64,000 nucleotides of DNA from Bacteroidetes bacterium B1(2017) (GCA_002256395.1 NKJG01000003.1:1-64000), one strand, 5' to 3'; positions 32,831 to 42,112 are shown, counted from the stretch's first letter. Notes: generated by a model not told the origin, from the sequence alone. Numbers and translations are program-made.

Positions 32831-32866
32831 AGCTAGGCTGCTTGTTTACCACCTGGCAGCCTAGCT
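32831..32866 (+). other. Stable intra-operon hairpin between murD and ftsW
   Basis: An 11-bp perfect inverted repeat, AGCTAGGCTGC and GCAGCCTAGCT, encloses a 14-base loop. It lies in the 57-base gap between murD and ftsW, the largest gap in the dcw cluster. The following TTATTAAAACAATTTTT is only a weak U-tract. It could be a partial terminator that lowers ftsW expression, or a 3' stabiliser of the upstream mRNA. Confidence 0.65.
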
Positions 32867-32882
32867 TATTAAAACAATTTTT

Positions 32883-34097
32883 GTGAACTGGTTTAGTTGG
32901 GAAAATATTAGGCCGCGAGGCGATAAGTTTATGTGGGGCATTATTGTTATGCTGTCCATTTGGGGCTTGTTTGCGGTATACAGTTCAACAGGAGCATTGG
33001 CCTATCAAAAGCAAAGTGGAAGAGCAGAAGTATACTTGGTTCAGCAATTTGCCTTCTTATTTATTGGCTTTTTTATCATGCTTATCACCCATGCCGTTCA
33101 CTATAAATATTATTTAAAGTTATCGCGTATTATTCTCTATGGATCCTATGTGCTCTTGGTATTAACCATGGCATTTGGCTCAAGCTATAATGATGCAGCT
33201 CGTTGGCTGCGCATTCCGTTTATAGGTATCACGTTTCAAACATCAGATATTGCTAAAGTGGCGTTAATACTATATGTAGCGCGCGAGTTGGCCTTGAGGC
33301 AAGATGATATAAAAGATTTTAAAAAGGGTTTTGCACCTATTATTTCGCATGTGGCAATTACGTGTTTGTTAATTGCCCCTGCGAACCTTTCTACTGCCTT
33401 GGTTTTGTTTAGCACCTGCATGGTAATTATGTTTATTGGTAGAGTAAGTGTGAAACATATTATTTATGTAGGTGCTCCAACTTTAGCAGTGCTTACCATT
33501 GCCATCATTATTGCCTTTAATACGCCCGACAAGTATCTTAAAAACTTTGGTCGCGCGCTTACGTGGAAGCACCGTATCGAAAACTTTAATAAGCCTTCTG
33601 ACGACCCTAATGATTCGTATCAAAATGATCATGCCAAGATTGCCATTGCCAATGGAGGTGTTACGGGTGTGGGCCCTGGTGGTAGCACCGAACGTAATTT
33701 TTTACCTCAGGCCTATAGCGATTTTATCTTTGCCATTATCACAGAAGAGTATGGTATGATAGGTGCATTTGCCATGATGTTTCTGTACCTCTTATTTATG
33801 TATCGGGCTTTTCGAATTGTGTTTAAAAGCCCCAAAGCATTTGGTGCTTTATTGGCTGTTGGTCTTTCTTTTGCCTTAGTTATTCAGGCCATATTAAATA
33901 TGGCCATTGCGGTAAATTTGGTGCCTAATACGGGTTTAACATTGCCTCTAGTAAGTAAGGGTGGTACGTCTATTATTATTACCAGTTTTGCGTTTGGGTT
34001 AATTATGAGTGTAAGCAGGTATGTTGAAACAGAGGAGCCTAATGAACCAAATGAGCCCGAAAATAAAATTCAAGACAATCAGGTTTTAGCTAGTTAA
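32883..34097 (+). CDS. ftsW: SEDS peptidoglycan polymerase FtsW
   Basis: The 404-residue membrane protein has about ten spans and the SEDS family signatures YSSTGALAYQ (about 34-43), GVTGVGPGGSTERNFLPQAYSDFIFA (as the loop around 258-283) and NTGLTLPLVSKGGTS. It polymerises lipid II at the septum together with FtsI. The start codon is GTG; the next ATG (residue 17) falls at the edge of the first span, so GTG 32883 is favoured. The C-terminus is a Glu/Pro/Asn-rich cytoplasmic tail. Confidence 0.96.
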   Translation: MNWFSWENIRPRGDKFMWGIIVMLSIWGLFAVYSSTGALAYQKQSGRAEVYLVQQFAFLFIGFFIMLITHAVHYKYYLKLSRIILYGSYVLLVLTMAFGSSYNDAARWLRIPFIGITFQTSDIAKVALILYVARELALRQDDIKDFKKGFAPIISHVAITCLLIAPANLSTALVLFSTCMVIMFIGRVSVKHIIYVGAPTLAVLTIAIIIAFNTPDKYLKNFGRALTWKHRIENFNKPSDDPNDSYQNDHAKIAIANGGVTGVGPGGSTERNFLPQAYSDFIFAIITEEYGMIGAFAMMFLYLLFMYRAFRIVFKSPKAFGALLAVGLSFALVIQAILNMAIAVNLVPNTGLTLPLVSKGGTSIIITSFAFGLIMSVSRYVETEEPNEPNEPENKIQDNQVLAS

Positions 34098-34105
34098 ATA
34101 GTACT

Positions 34106-35209
34106 ATGACAAAAACTAAATTAAAAGTAATTATTAGCGGTGGTGGAACGGGTGGACATATTTACCCAGCCATAGCTGTTGCACAAACCCTTCAAAAACG
34201 CTTGAATAATGAGGTAGAGTTTTTGTTTGTGGGGGCAAGTGATAGAATGGAAATGGAAAAAGTGCCAAAGGTGGGGTATGCCATAGAAGGCCTTTGGATT
34301 AGTGGCTTACAACGTAGTTTGAGCCTAAAGAATTTGCTCTTTCCTGTAAAAGTAATTTCTAGTGTGCTCAAATCTTTTGGTATCATCAATAGGTTCAAAC
34401 CAGATGTAGCAATTGGTTTTGGTGGCTATGCCAGCGGTGCCATGATGTATGCGGCTACTTTAAAAGGCATTCCATCTATGATACATGAGCAAAATTCGTA
34501 TGCAGGTATAACCAATAAAATACTCAAAAATAGAGTTCAAAAAATTGCGGTTGCTTATGATACTATGCAACGCTTTTTTCCTGCCAATAAAATTGTTAAA
34601 ACAGGCAACCCAGTTAGGCTAGATATCTGCCAAGCGGTTTCTAAAAGGGCAGAGGCCATTGCTTTTTTTGGTCTGAACCCAAATAGAAAAACAGTATTGA
34701 TAATTGGTGGTAGCCTTGGTGCTAGAACCATTAACCAAAGTATTGAAAAGGATTTGGAGCTGCTAAACCTAGCAGAGGTAAATGTTATTTGGCAAATGGG
34801 TAAGAACTTTGTGAGCGAGAAAGCAGCTCAACAAGATGCCCAATTTTGCTTAAAGGTATCGCCGTTTATTTATGAAATGGATTTGGCTTATGCGGCTTCT
34901 GATGTGGTTATATCACGCGCTGGGGCATTGTCTATTGCCGAATTAGCAATTGTGGCAAAGCCCACTATTTTGGTGCCTTCGCCTAATGTAAGCGAAGACC
35001 ATCAAACCAAAAATGCGATGGCTTTAGTAGAAAAAGGTGCAGCCATTTTAATTACCGATGCCAATGCCAAGGAAGAATTGGTGCCTGCCACTTTGCAGTT
35101 ATTATTAGATAGCGTTCAGCAAAAACAATTAAGCACAAATATTCATGCCATGGCAATAGAAAATGCAGCCGAACGTATTGTAGATGAGTTATTGGCTTTA
35201 AGAAAATAA
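34106..35209 (+). CDS. murG: Lipid II synthase MurG
   Basis: The 367-residue GT28 glycosyltransferase transfers GlcNAc from UDP-GlcNAc to lipid I. The N-terminal loop SGGGTGGHIYPAIAVA (about 11-26) is the defining glycine-rich motif. IGFGGYASGAMMYAA and HEQNSYAGITNK are typical acceptor-side motifs. The donor-site segment includes SRAGALSIAELA and PSPNVSEDHQTKNAMAL. It is peripheral to the inner membrane face and sits between ftsW and murC, 2-8 bases from each. Confidence 0.97.
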   Translation: MTKTKLKVIISGGGTGGHIYPAIAVAQTLQKRLNNEVEFLFVGASDRMEMEKVPKVGYAIEGLWISGLQRSLSLKNLLFPVKVISSVLKSFGIINRFKPDVAIGFGGYASGAMMYAATLKGIPSMIHEQNSYAGITNKILKNRVQKIAVAYDTMQRFFPANKIVKTGNPVRLDICQAVSKRAEAIAFFGLNPNRKTVLIIGGSLGARTINQSIEKDLELLNLAEVNVIWQMGKNFVSEKAAQQDAQFCLKVSPFIYEMDLAYAASDVVISRAGALSIAELAIVAKPTILVPSPNVSEDHQTKNAMALVEKGAAILITDANAKEELVPATLQLLLDSVQQKQLSTNIHAMAIENAAERIVDELLALRK

Positions 35210-35211
35210 GT

Positions 35212-36600
35212 ATGAACTTAAGTGAAATAAAAACAGCGTATTTTCTAGGTATCGGTGGTATTGGTATGAGCGCCATTGCTAGGTATTTTAATCATGTAGG
35301 TATACAGGTAATTGGCTATGATAAAACCGAAACCCCGCTTACTAAAAAGTTATGCGAAGAGGGGATGCACATTCATTATGTAGATGATGTAAACTATGTA
35401 ACATCATTGTCCTTAGTAAGTGCTACTACTTTGGTTGTATTAACCCCAGCCATTCCAAAAGATCATAAAGAGTGGGCCTGGTTTAAAGAGAATATGTTTC
35501 TTATTCAAAAGCGCTCGGAGGTATTGGGTTTATTAAGTAAAGCCTATGCAACTATTGGTGTGGCGGGTACCCATGGCAAAACAACTACTTCTACTATGGT
35601 GGCGCATATACTTACTTCTAGCGCTGTAAAATGCAATGCATTTTTAGGTGGTATTTCGTCAAACTATCAAAGCAATTTGCTCTTGCATCCTGCGGCAGAT
35701 ACCTTGCCTGCAAGCCAACAATACACCGTAGTTGAGGCCGATGAATTTGATCGCTCGTTCTTAACCTTGCATCCTATTTATTCTGTTATTACGTCTACCG
35801 ATGCCGATCATTTGGATATTTATGGCGACCATTCAAGTATGCAAGAATCGTTTTTGGCCTATGCTAATAGGTTGGTTGAGGGCGGTATTTTATTTCTTAA
35901 ATACGGTTTGAACCTAGCCAATGAGCTGAGTGTAAATTTTAAAACATACGGCATAGTACTCGAGGCGCAAATTCATGCGTTTAATATTCGTATTAAAGAA
36001 GCGGAGCATATTTTTGATTTGAATGTAGAGGGTAGAATTATAAAAGACTTAGAATTAGGAATACCTGGTTTGCACAATATAGAAAATGCGGTTGCAGCAT
36101 CGGCAGTGGCCTTGCAGGCGGGTGTTACAGAAGACGAATTACGTGTGGCTTTAAAAAGTTTTAGAGGGGTAAAGCGTAGGTTTGAGTATATTATTAAAGA
36201 ATCCAACTGCATTTTTATCGACGATTATGCGCACCATCCCGAGGAGCTCAGAGCTATTTTAAGTTCGGTAAAACGTATGTATCCAAACCACGAGTTAGTG
36301 GCAGCTTTTCAACCCCATTTGTTTACTAGAACCAGAGATTTTGCAGAGGGCTTTGCCGAAACTTTATCGATGGTAGATAATTTGTTTTTGCTTGATATTT
36401 ACCCTGCACGTGAATTGCCAATAGAGGGTGTGAGCTCTGGTATGTTGCTAGAAAACATCACTTCGGCAAAAAAGCAAGTGATAGGCAAACAAGAGTTGGT
36501 TCAGGCCATAACCACTTTAAAGCCTAGCCTGTTTTTAACCTTAGGCGCGGGCGATATTGATGCTTTGGTGGAACCTATTAAACAAGGATTATTGAGCTAA
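35212..36600 (+). CDS. murC: UDP-MurNAc:L-alanine ligase
   Basis: The 462-residue ligase adds the first amino acid of the stem peptide. Features are the N-terminal FLGIGGIGMSAIARYF (about 11-26), the ATP-binding GVAGTHGKTTTSTMVAHIL (about 117-135), the central FDRSFLTLHP and FIDDYAHHPEELRAIL, and a C-terminal AAFQPHLFTRTRDF. All are standard MurC motifs. The stop overlaps the ftsQ start by one base. Confidence 0.97.
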   Translation: MNLSEIKTAYFLGIGGIGMSAIARYFNHVGIQVIGYDKTETPLTKKLCEEGMHIHYVDDVNYVTSLSLVSATTLVVLTPAIPKDHKEWAWFKENMFLIQKRSEVLGLLSKAYATIGVAGTHGKTTTSTMVAHILTSSAVKCNAFLGGISSNYQSNLLLHPAADTLPASQQYTVVEADEFDRSFLTLHPIYSVITSTDADHLDIYGDHSSMQESFLAYANRLVEGGILFLKYGLNLANELSVNFKTYGIVLEAQIHAFNIRIKEAEHIFDLNVEGRIIKDLELGIPGLHNIENAVAASAVALQAGVTEDELRVALKSFRGVKRRFEYIIKESNCIFIDDYAHHPEELRAILSSVKRMYPNHELVAAFQPHLFTRTRDFAEGFAETLSMVDNLFLLDIYPARELPIEGVSSGMLLENITSAKKQVIGKQELVQAITTLKPSLFLTLGAGDIDALVEPIKQGLLS

Positions 36601-37394
36601 TGGACGATAAAAATCAAAAGTGGAAGCGTGTGTTGCGCAAGGTTGTAACCTTGGTGCTATGGATAAGCATGCTCTCTTTTGTGGTGGTAATTTTAGCATT
36701 TTCGGATAAACAACTCGATGAGGTGAAATGCAAAAAGGTAGATGTGTTTATTTACCCAATCGACTTGCATTTTTATAATCGGCAGGCTGTTTTAGAGTGC
36801 ATGCGCAATGCCATGCCGGCGCATAAAAAATTGCTCGATATGCAAATGGGCGAAATAAACGTTTCTAAACTGGAGCAAACGTTAAAGAAGGAATACCTGA
36901 TTGAAGACGCCGAAGTGTATGCAGAAATGGACGGCTCAATAAACGTAAAAGTGCAGCAAAGACGGCCAATCTTAAGGGTAATTCGCTACGATGGAACGCA
37001 GTATTACATAGATCAATTTGGGTTAAAATTGCCTCTTTCTGAGCGCTATACTTGCAGAGTGCCCTTGGCAAATGGGAATATATTTGAGCGTTTTGAGAAA
37101 GGCGATTCAGTGTACTCTTTTGTAGGAAACCAACTGTTTAAAATGGCCTCATATGTTGATAAACATCCGTTCTATAAGGCACTAATAGATCAGATATTTG
37201 TAAGAGCCGATAATGAACTAATACTGGTGCCTAAAATGGGTAGCCAATATATTGTTTTTGGCGATGCAAACGAACCCGAAAAGAAGTTTAGGAAGTTGCT
37301 AGTTTTCTATAGAGAAGGATTGAATAGAATAGGCTGGAACCACTACCGAAGCATCGATTTAAGGTTTGAAGGTCAGGTGATTTGTAAAAAGTAA
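36600..37394 (+). CDS. ftsQ: Cell division protein FtsQ/DivIB
   Basis: This 264-residue bitopic protein has a short basic cytoplasmic tail and one membrane span (about 12-31, VVTLVLWISMLSFVVVILAF). A periplasmic POTRA-like region follows, with KLLDMQMGEINVSKLEQTLK and YLIEDAEVYAEMDGSINVKV, then the IRYDGTQYYIDQFG strand pair. FtsQ links FtsB/FtsL to the Z-ring. The family diverges fast, so position between murC and ftsA supports the call. Confidence 0.92.
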   Translation: MDDKNQKWKRVLRKVVTLVLWISMLSFVVVILAFSDKQLDEVKCKKVDVFIYPIDLHFYNRQAVLECMRNAMPAHKKLLDMQMGEINVSKLEQTLKKEYLIEDAEVYAEMDGSINVKVQQRRPILRVIRYDGTQYYIDQFGLKLPLSERYTCRVPLANGNIFERFEKGDSVYSFVGNQLFKMASYVDKHPFYKALIDQIFVRADNELILVPKMGSQYIVFGDANEPEKKFRKLLVFYREGLNRIGWNHYRSIDLRFEGQVICKK

Positions 37395-37406
37395 AAAAGA
37401 AAAATA

Positions 37407-38723
37407 ATGTCGGCAGAATCTAAAGTTATTGTAGGTCTTGATATTGGCACCACCAAGGTTTGTGCCATTGTTGGCAGGCGCAATGAGCATGGCAAGATAG
37501 AAGTGTTGGGTATGGGCAAGGCCGAAAGCTTAGGCGTTATTAGAGGTGAGGTGCGCAATATTGAAAAAACCGTTAAGGCCATTAACGAGGCCATTGAAAA
37601 GGCCAAACAATCTTTGCTAAAAGGAAATATTAAACTTGAAATACACAGCGTTCATGTGGGTATTGCAGGTCAACATATTAAGAGTTTGCAACATAGAAAT
37701 AGCATTAGCCTTGGCAATACCGATGAAGAAATTAGCAAGGAAGATGTTGCTCGCTTAATTAAAGACACCTACAAACTAGCTTTGGCTCCTGGCGATGAAA
37801 TTATTCACGTATTGCCGCAAGAATATACCGTGGATGATATTGGCGATGTATACGAGCCTATTGGTATGTCGGGTGTGCGCTTATCTAGTAACTTCCATAT
37901 TATTACAGGTAATGTAGATGCTATTAAAAACATCTACAAGAGCGTTGATAGAGCTGGTTTAGAGGTGGCCGATTTAATACTTGAGCCTCTTTCTTCTTCG
38001 GATGCGGTATTAACTTCTGAGGAGTTAGAAGCGGGTGTTTGTTTAGTAGATATTGGTGGTGGTACTACGGATGTGGCTATCTTCAAAAACGGAATTATTA
38101 GACATACTGCCGTTATTCCTTTTGGTGGAAATATTATTACCAAAGATGTAGAAGAGGGCTGTAATGTATTGAAAAATCAGGCAGAGGCATTGAAGGTTAA
38201 ATTTGGTTCGGCTCTAGCCGATGAAAACAAAGAGAACGAAATTGTTTGTATTCCTAGTTTCCATGGTCGCCCTCCAAAAGAAGTTTCTGTTAAAAACTTA
38301 GCTATGGTTATTCAAGCTAGGGTAGAAGAAATTTTTGAGTCAGTTTTATATGAAATAAAATCTTCTGGCTTAGAGAAAAAATTAAATGCAGGTATTGTTA
38401 TTACAGGTGGTGGATCGCAACTAAAACACTTAGATAAATTGGTAGAATATGTAACCAGTTTAGATACGCGTATTGGTTATGCAAATGAGCATTTGGGTAA
38501 AACTGCGGTAGAAGAAATTAAGAGCCCAATTTACGCTACTGGCGTGGGTTTGGTGCTTAAAGGCTTTAAGAGTTTGGAAGAACTTGAGAAGATAAATTTG
38601 ATAGTAAACGAAAAGGAAAGAAAGCAAGCTAAAGAAGAAGTGAAACAAAGCAACTTGCTTTCGCGTTGGTTTAACCAAGGTAAGAAATGGTTATACGACG
38701 ATGAAGACCTAAACGATTTTTAA
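37407..38723 (+). CDS. ftsA: Cell division protein FtsA
   Basis: The 438-residue actin-like ATPase tethers FtsZ to the membrane. It shows the phosphate-1 loop VGLDIGTTKVCAIVG (9-23), the SHS2 region with HVLPQEYTVDD, the phosphate-2 loop VCLVDIGGGTTDVAIF, and GIVITGGGSQLKHL. The C-terminus (NLLSRWFNQGKKWLYDDEDL) contains the amphipathic membrane-targeting helix. It starts 12 bases after ftsQ. Confidence 0.97.
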   Translation: MSAESKVIVGLDIGTTKVCAIVGRRNEHGKIEVLGMGKAESLGVIRGEVRNIEKTVKAINEAIEKAKQSLLKGNIKLEIHSVHVGIAGQHIKSLQHRNSISLGNTDEEISKEDVARLIKDTYKLALAPGDEIIHVLPQEYTVDDIGDVYEPIGMSGVRLSSNFHIITGNVDAIKNIYKSVDRAGLEVADLILEPLSSSDAVLTSEELEAGVCLVDIGGGTTDVAIFKNGIIRHTAVIPFGGNIITKDVEEGCNVLKNQAEALKVKFGSALADENKENEIVCIPSFHGRPPKEVSVKNLAMVIQARVEEIFESVLYEIKSSGLEKKLNAGIVITGGGSQLKHLDKLVEYVTSLDTRIGYANEHLGKTAVEEIKSPIYATGVGLVLKGFKSLEELEKINLIVNEKERKQAKEEVKQSNLLSRWFNQGKKWLYDDEDLNDF

Positions 38724-38734
38724 AATGATACACT

Positions 38735-40333
38735 ATGGAAAGCTCATTTAAATTTAACATGCCTAAAGAAAAATCATCCATTATTAAAGTATTGGGTGTG
38801 GGTGGTGGCGGCGGAAACGCAGTAAACTATATGTTCTCCAAGGGCATTAAGGGAGTAGACTTTATAATTTGCAATACCGATTTGCAAGCCTTAGAGGCAA
38901 GTCCTATTCCTAATAAAATTCAATTAGGTGCCAGCCTTACACAAGGTTTGGGTGCTGGTTCGAACCCAGAAGTGGGCAAGAACTCGGCCATGGAAGCCAT
39001 TGAAGATATTATTGATACCCTTGGCGTAAATACCAAAATGCTTTTTATTACGGCGGGTATGGGTGGTGGAACCGGTACGGGTGCTGCGCCTATTATTGCC
39101 AAAACTGCTAGAGAAATGGATATCTTAACGGTAGGTATTGTTACCACGCCGTTTTCTTTTGAAGGCAAGCGCAGAAAAGATTTTGCTTACGAAGGTATTG
39201 AGGCATTAAAAAACTCAGTTGATTGTTTGCTTATAATTAGCAACGATAAAATTAAAGAAATGTATGGCAACCTTACCATGCGTGCAGCGTTTGGACATGC
39301 CAACGAAATTTTAAATACTGCAGCCAAAGGTATTGCCGAAGTAATTACCTACCCAGGTGAAATAAACGTAGATTTTGAAGACGTTAAAACCGTGATGAAA
39401 TCAAGCGGTGTGGCTTTAATGGGATCGGCACAAGCAAGTGGTCCAAACCGTGCAATTGATGCGGTTACAGCTGCTTTATCTTCTCCTTTATTAAACGAAA
39501 GTAAGATTCAAGGTGCTAAGAATATCTTGTTAAACGTAAGTTCGGCAAGTGGCGAGCACGAGTTATTGATGAGTGAGTTTGGCGAGATTAATAATTATAT
39601 TCAAGAAGAAAGTGGCTTTACTGCCGAGATGATTATTGGTACCAGTTACGATGAAACGTTGGGTGATAATATTTCGGTAACGCTTATCGCTACGGGTTTT
39701 GAATCGATACCAAAAGAGAATAAGATTATAATTGGCAATGTAGAAACCAAGCAAAGTTATGTGCCACCAGTGGCCGAACCTAAAGCGCCTGCAGTTGCTC
39801 CGATAGCTCCTAAATCAATTGCTCCAGAGCCTACAAAATACAGTCTCGAGGAGGAGATGTTTGAGCCAAAAAAGCCTGAAGTTAATCCCAATGAAATTGA
39901 ATTGAATTTGAGGATTGAAGAAGAGCAAATAGAGGACGAATATGAAGTAGATATTCCTGCCAATTTTTTTGACGATGAAGCCGAGATAGATCAAACGATT
40001 GAAGAACGAGTGTTTGATAAATTGCCAGAAGCGATAACCCAACAACCTATTTTTAATTTAATGAATGATCAAAAGGTAGAAGATCAAGAAAAGAAAATTG
40101 AGAAGCATATACAACGTATTAAAACCTTAAAAGACCTAAATATAAGTATTAATACGCCACAAGGTTTGCGCGATTTAGAGAAGGAGCCAGCTTATAAAAG
40201 AAAATTAAAGCGTTTAGATGATATTCCGCATTCATCGGCCACGCAAGTAAGCAGGTTGAGCCTTTTTGACGATAGCACAGGCAAACCCGAAATAAAAACA
40301 AACAATTCATTTTTACACGATAACGTCGACTAG
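38735..40333 (+). CDS. ftsZ: Cell division GTPase FtsZ
   Basis: The 532-residue tubulin homologue forms the Z-ring. The GTP-binding core carries GVGGGGGNAVNYMF, the tubulin signature AGMGGGTGTGAAP (about 106-118) and a synergy-loop segment NVDFEDVKTVM. It is followed by a Pro/Glu-rich linker of about 150 residues. The C-terminal conserved peptide has the form EPAYKRKLKR, and a further tail ends SFLHDNVD, as usual in Bacteroidota FtsZ. Last gene of the cluster, followed by repeats and a terminator. Confidence 0.98.
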   Translation: MESSFKFNMPKEKSSIIKVLGVGGGGGNAVNYMFSKGIKGVDFIICNTDLQALEASPIPNKIQLGASLTQGLGAGSNPEVGKNSAMEAIEDIIDTLGVNTKMLFITAGMGGGTGTGAAPIIAKTAREMDILTVGIVTTPFSFEGKRRKDFAYEGIEALKNSVDCLLIISNDKIKEMYGNLTMRAAFGHANEILNTAAKGIAEVITYPGEINVDFEDVKTVMKSSGVALMGSAQASGPNRAIDAVTAALSSPLLNESKIQGAKNILLNVSSASGEHELLMSEFGEINNYIQEESGFTAEMIIGTSYDETLGDNISVTLIATGFESIPKENKIIIGNVETKQSYVPPVAEPKAPAVAPIAPKSIAPEPTKYSLEEEMFEPKKPEVNPNEIELNLRIEEEQIEDEYEVDIPANFFDDEAEIDQTIEERVFDKLPEAITQQPIFNLMNDQKVEDQEKKIEKHIQRIKTLKDLNISINTPQGLRDLEKEPAYKRKLKRLDDIPHSSATQVSRLSLFDDSTGKPEIKTNNSFLHDNVD

Positions 40334-40336
40334 AAG

Positions 40337-40356
40337 GGACAGGTCGAGACCTGTCC
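40337..40356. repeat. Dispersed palindrome, copy 2
   Basis: Arms GGACAGGTC and GACCTGTCC surround a GA centre. It starts three bases after the ftsZ stop. Copy 3 lies 60 bases downstream; copy 1 is after polA. Confidence 0.75.
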
Positions 40357-40396
40357 TATTTAGGTATGAAAATCGCCACCCGTCTTATTGGTATGT

Positions 40397-40416
40397 GGAC
40401 AGGTCGCGACCTGTCC
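40397..40416. repeat. Dispersed palindrome, copy 3
   Basis: Arms GGACAGGTC and GACCTGTCC surround a GC centre, so it is fully self-complementary, unlike copies 1 and 2 with a GA centre. Confidence 0.75.
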
Positions 40417-40441
40417 TTACGATACATCTGTTTATAAAATC

Positions 40442-40474
40442 AAAAAAAAAGCACCTTCGGGTGCTTTTTTTTTT
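40442..40474. terminator. Rho-independent terminator of the dcw cluster
   Basis: A nine-base A-run, stem GCACC / GGTGC with a TTCG tetraloop and a ten-base T-run. This is the strongest terminator in the window and lies about 110 bases after ftsZ. Confidence 0.92.
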
Positions 40475-40502
40475 GATTAGAAGAGTAGGTGACCAAAGGG
40501 CC

Positions 40503-40608
40503 CTTCGACAGGCTCAGGGACCTGAGTCATTTATTAAATGAGCATGTCTCAAGGTGGCTGACCTTTTAAAGGTGGCTGAGAATGTAAAGGTGGCTGAGCT
40601 TGTCGAAG
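40503..40608. repeat. Inverted repeat enclosing three 18-bp tandem repeats
   Basis: CTTCGACAGGCTCAG (40503-40517) and CTGAGCTTGTCGAAG (40594-40608) are complementary at 14 of 15 positions. Between and into the right arm, AAGGTGGCTGA occurs at 40551, 40569 and 40587, an exact 18-bp period. The left arm resembles the CCTTCGACAGGCTCAGG elements widespread in bacterial intergenic DNA. Confidence 0.75.
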
Positions 40609-40729
40609 CCAATGAATAGGTTGAGTAAGAAAATTGTTTTTTGTATCAGCTTGTATTTTAATATTTAGGTAGCTATGGTATTTCTTTTCTCCCCCAAAAT
40701 GTTACCTTTAAACCTATGATTATGTTGCA

Positions 40730-42112
40730 ATGAGATTATCAATTATCCTGCTTTTCCTATTAGCTTTTATTACCCATTCCTATGCGCAAATATGTTTTTC
40801 GCCGGCCCAAGAAATATACCCTCAGGCCTATGGGAATATGGTTGCTAAAACTGATTTTAACTCAGATGGTCGACTTGATTTGGCTCTTGGTGTTTCGAAC
40901 AAAATCTATTTCTTAACTGGACAAGGCAACGGGCAATTTGACACCCTATCTCAAACTCTCCTTAGCGGAATCCCAAACAAGCTAGCTTTTGGCGATTTTA
41001 ACCATGATTCGAAACCCGATTTAGCTTATGGATTTAAAAGTGGTGCAATTGAAGGTGTAGCAATTGCTTGGGGTAGTTCAAGCAATCGTTACGATTCACT
41101 TACCGAAGTGTTTCATAGTTCTATAAACTGCGCCTTTTGTATTATAGATGTAAATAAGGATAGTTCTGCCGATGTTGCTATTACCAACTACTCTTCCACT
41201 GTTTGGATTTTTTACGGATCCACACAAGGTGCCTTTAAAACCTTTGATACCTATAACAAGGCTACCCCGGGCTATTCTGTTGCCATTGAATCGGGTGATT
41301 TAAACAAGGATGGCTGGGACGATTTAGTAATTGGAAATGGTGCACTTAAAGGTTCTACATTTGAGGGAAAGGATTCTATAACTGCCTTAATAAATAAAAA
41401 AGATGGTCACTTTTTGCCATCGGTGTCCTCTTGGTGCAAAGGCAAAATCTCAGAAATGTATATTGGCGATTTCAATGGAGATCATAACCCTGATGTGTTA
41501 GCAGCAAATTATAATTCGAAAAGTACTACTGTTTTATGGGGTTCAGGAGGGCCTGCCTTTTTTGTTGCTGAGCCCATTGGTCAATTAACACAGTATTATA
41601 ATTATGCAAACATTGCCGATTTTAATTTGGATGGAATAGATGACATTGCTTTCAAAAGAGGCGATACTAGCACCATACAAGTTATAGTAATGGGAGGAAC
41701 CAAAGATGGAAAGTTTGCAGATGCCCAAACCTATCCCGTTTCTGGAGGGGCTTTTTTTTCTGGTACTATTAATTCTGATAGTCTCCCAGATTTGGGTTTA
41801 ACAACTGGTTCTAAAATGCAGGTTTTGTATAACTGTTCTGCTACCGGTTTAGAAACACAAACTGTAAATGCCTTTAAGTTCTTCCCAAATCCGAGTGCAG
41901 GAAGGATATTTATTCAAACCAATGCTAGAATTAAAGATCCTTCTTTTGAAGTTTATTCTTGTAACGGATTATTGCTTGGCAAGCCTCAAATAGAGAGAAA
42001 TTCGCCTGGTGATTTTACGCTAAACCTAAATTATTCTCCTGGATTATATTTTGTGCATGTTTATGATGCAGAAAATTTAGTGTTTATACAAAAGTTGGTA
42101 ATAGGATATTAG
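40730..42112 (+). CDS. FG-GAP/VCBS repeat T9SS-sorted protein
   Basis: The 460-residue protein has a signal peptide (IILLFLLAFITHSYAQ). A beta-propeller follows, built of repeats with Asp-rich calcium-binding loops: DFNSDGRLDLALG, DFNHDSKPDLAYG, DLNKDGWDDLVIG, DFNGDHNPDVLAA and DFNLDGIDDIAFK. The C-terminus is a T9SS sorting domain (FKFFPNPSAGRIFIQ ... FIQKLVIGY). It is probably a surface protein for adhesion or ligand binding; no enzyme domain is visible. Isolated between two repeat-rich intergenic regions. Confidence 0.92.
   Translation: MRLSIILLFLLAFITHSYAQICFSPAQEIYPQAYGNMVAKTDFNSDGRLDLALGVSNKIYFLTGQGNGQFDTLSQTLLSGIPNKLAFGDFNHDSKPDLAYGFKSGAIEGVAIAWGSSSNRYDSLTEVFHSSINCAFCIIDVNKDSSADVAITNYSSTVWIFYGSTQGAFKTFDTYNKATPGYSVAIESGDLNKDGWDDLVIGNGALKGSTFEGKDSITALINKKDGHFLPSVSSWCKGKISEMYIGDFNGDHNPDVLAANYNSKSTTVLWGSGGPAFFVAEPIGQLTQYYNYANIADFNLDGIDDIAFKRGDTSTIQVIVMGGTKDGKFADAQTYPVSGGAFFSGTINSDSLPDLGLTTGSKMQVLYNCSATGLETQTVNAFKFFPNPSAGRIFIQTNARIKDPSFEVYSCNGLLLGKPQIERNSPGDFTLNLNYSPGLYFVHVYDAENLVFIQKLVIGY

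Larger units (their letters stand above)
40334..40729. other. Repeat-rich intergenic region after ftsZ
   Basis: The 396-base gap contains two GACAGGTC palindromes, the dcw terminator, a CTTCGACAGGCTCAG/CTGAGCTTGTCGAAG inverted repeat and three 18-bp tandem repeats between its arms. A weak -7-like TACCTTTA lies shortly upstream of the FG-GAP gene. I see no coding frame. Confidence 0.7.

Noticed and set aside
40551-40597. Three 18-bp repeats considered as a CRISPR array
   Set aside because: The 11-bp shared core and 7-bp gaps are far too short for repeats and spacers, and no cas genes are present.
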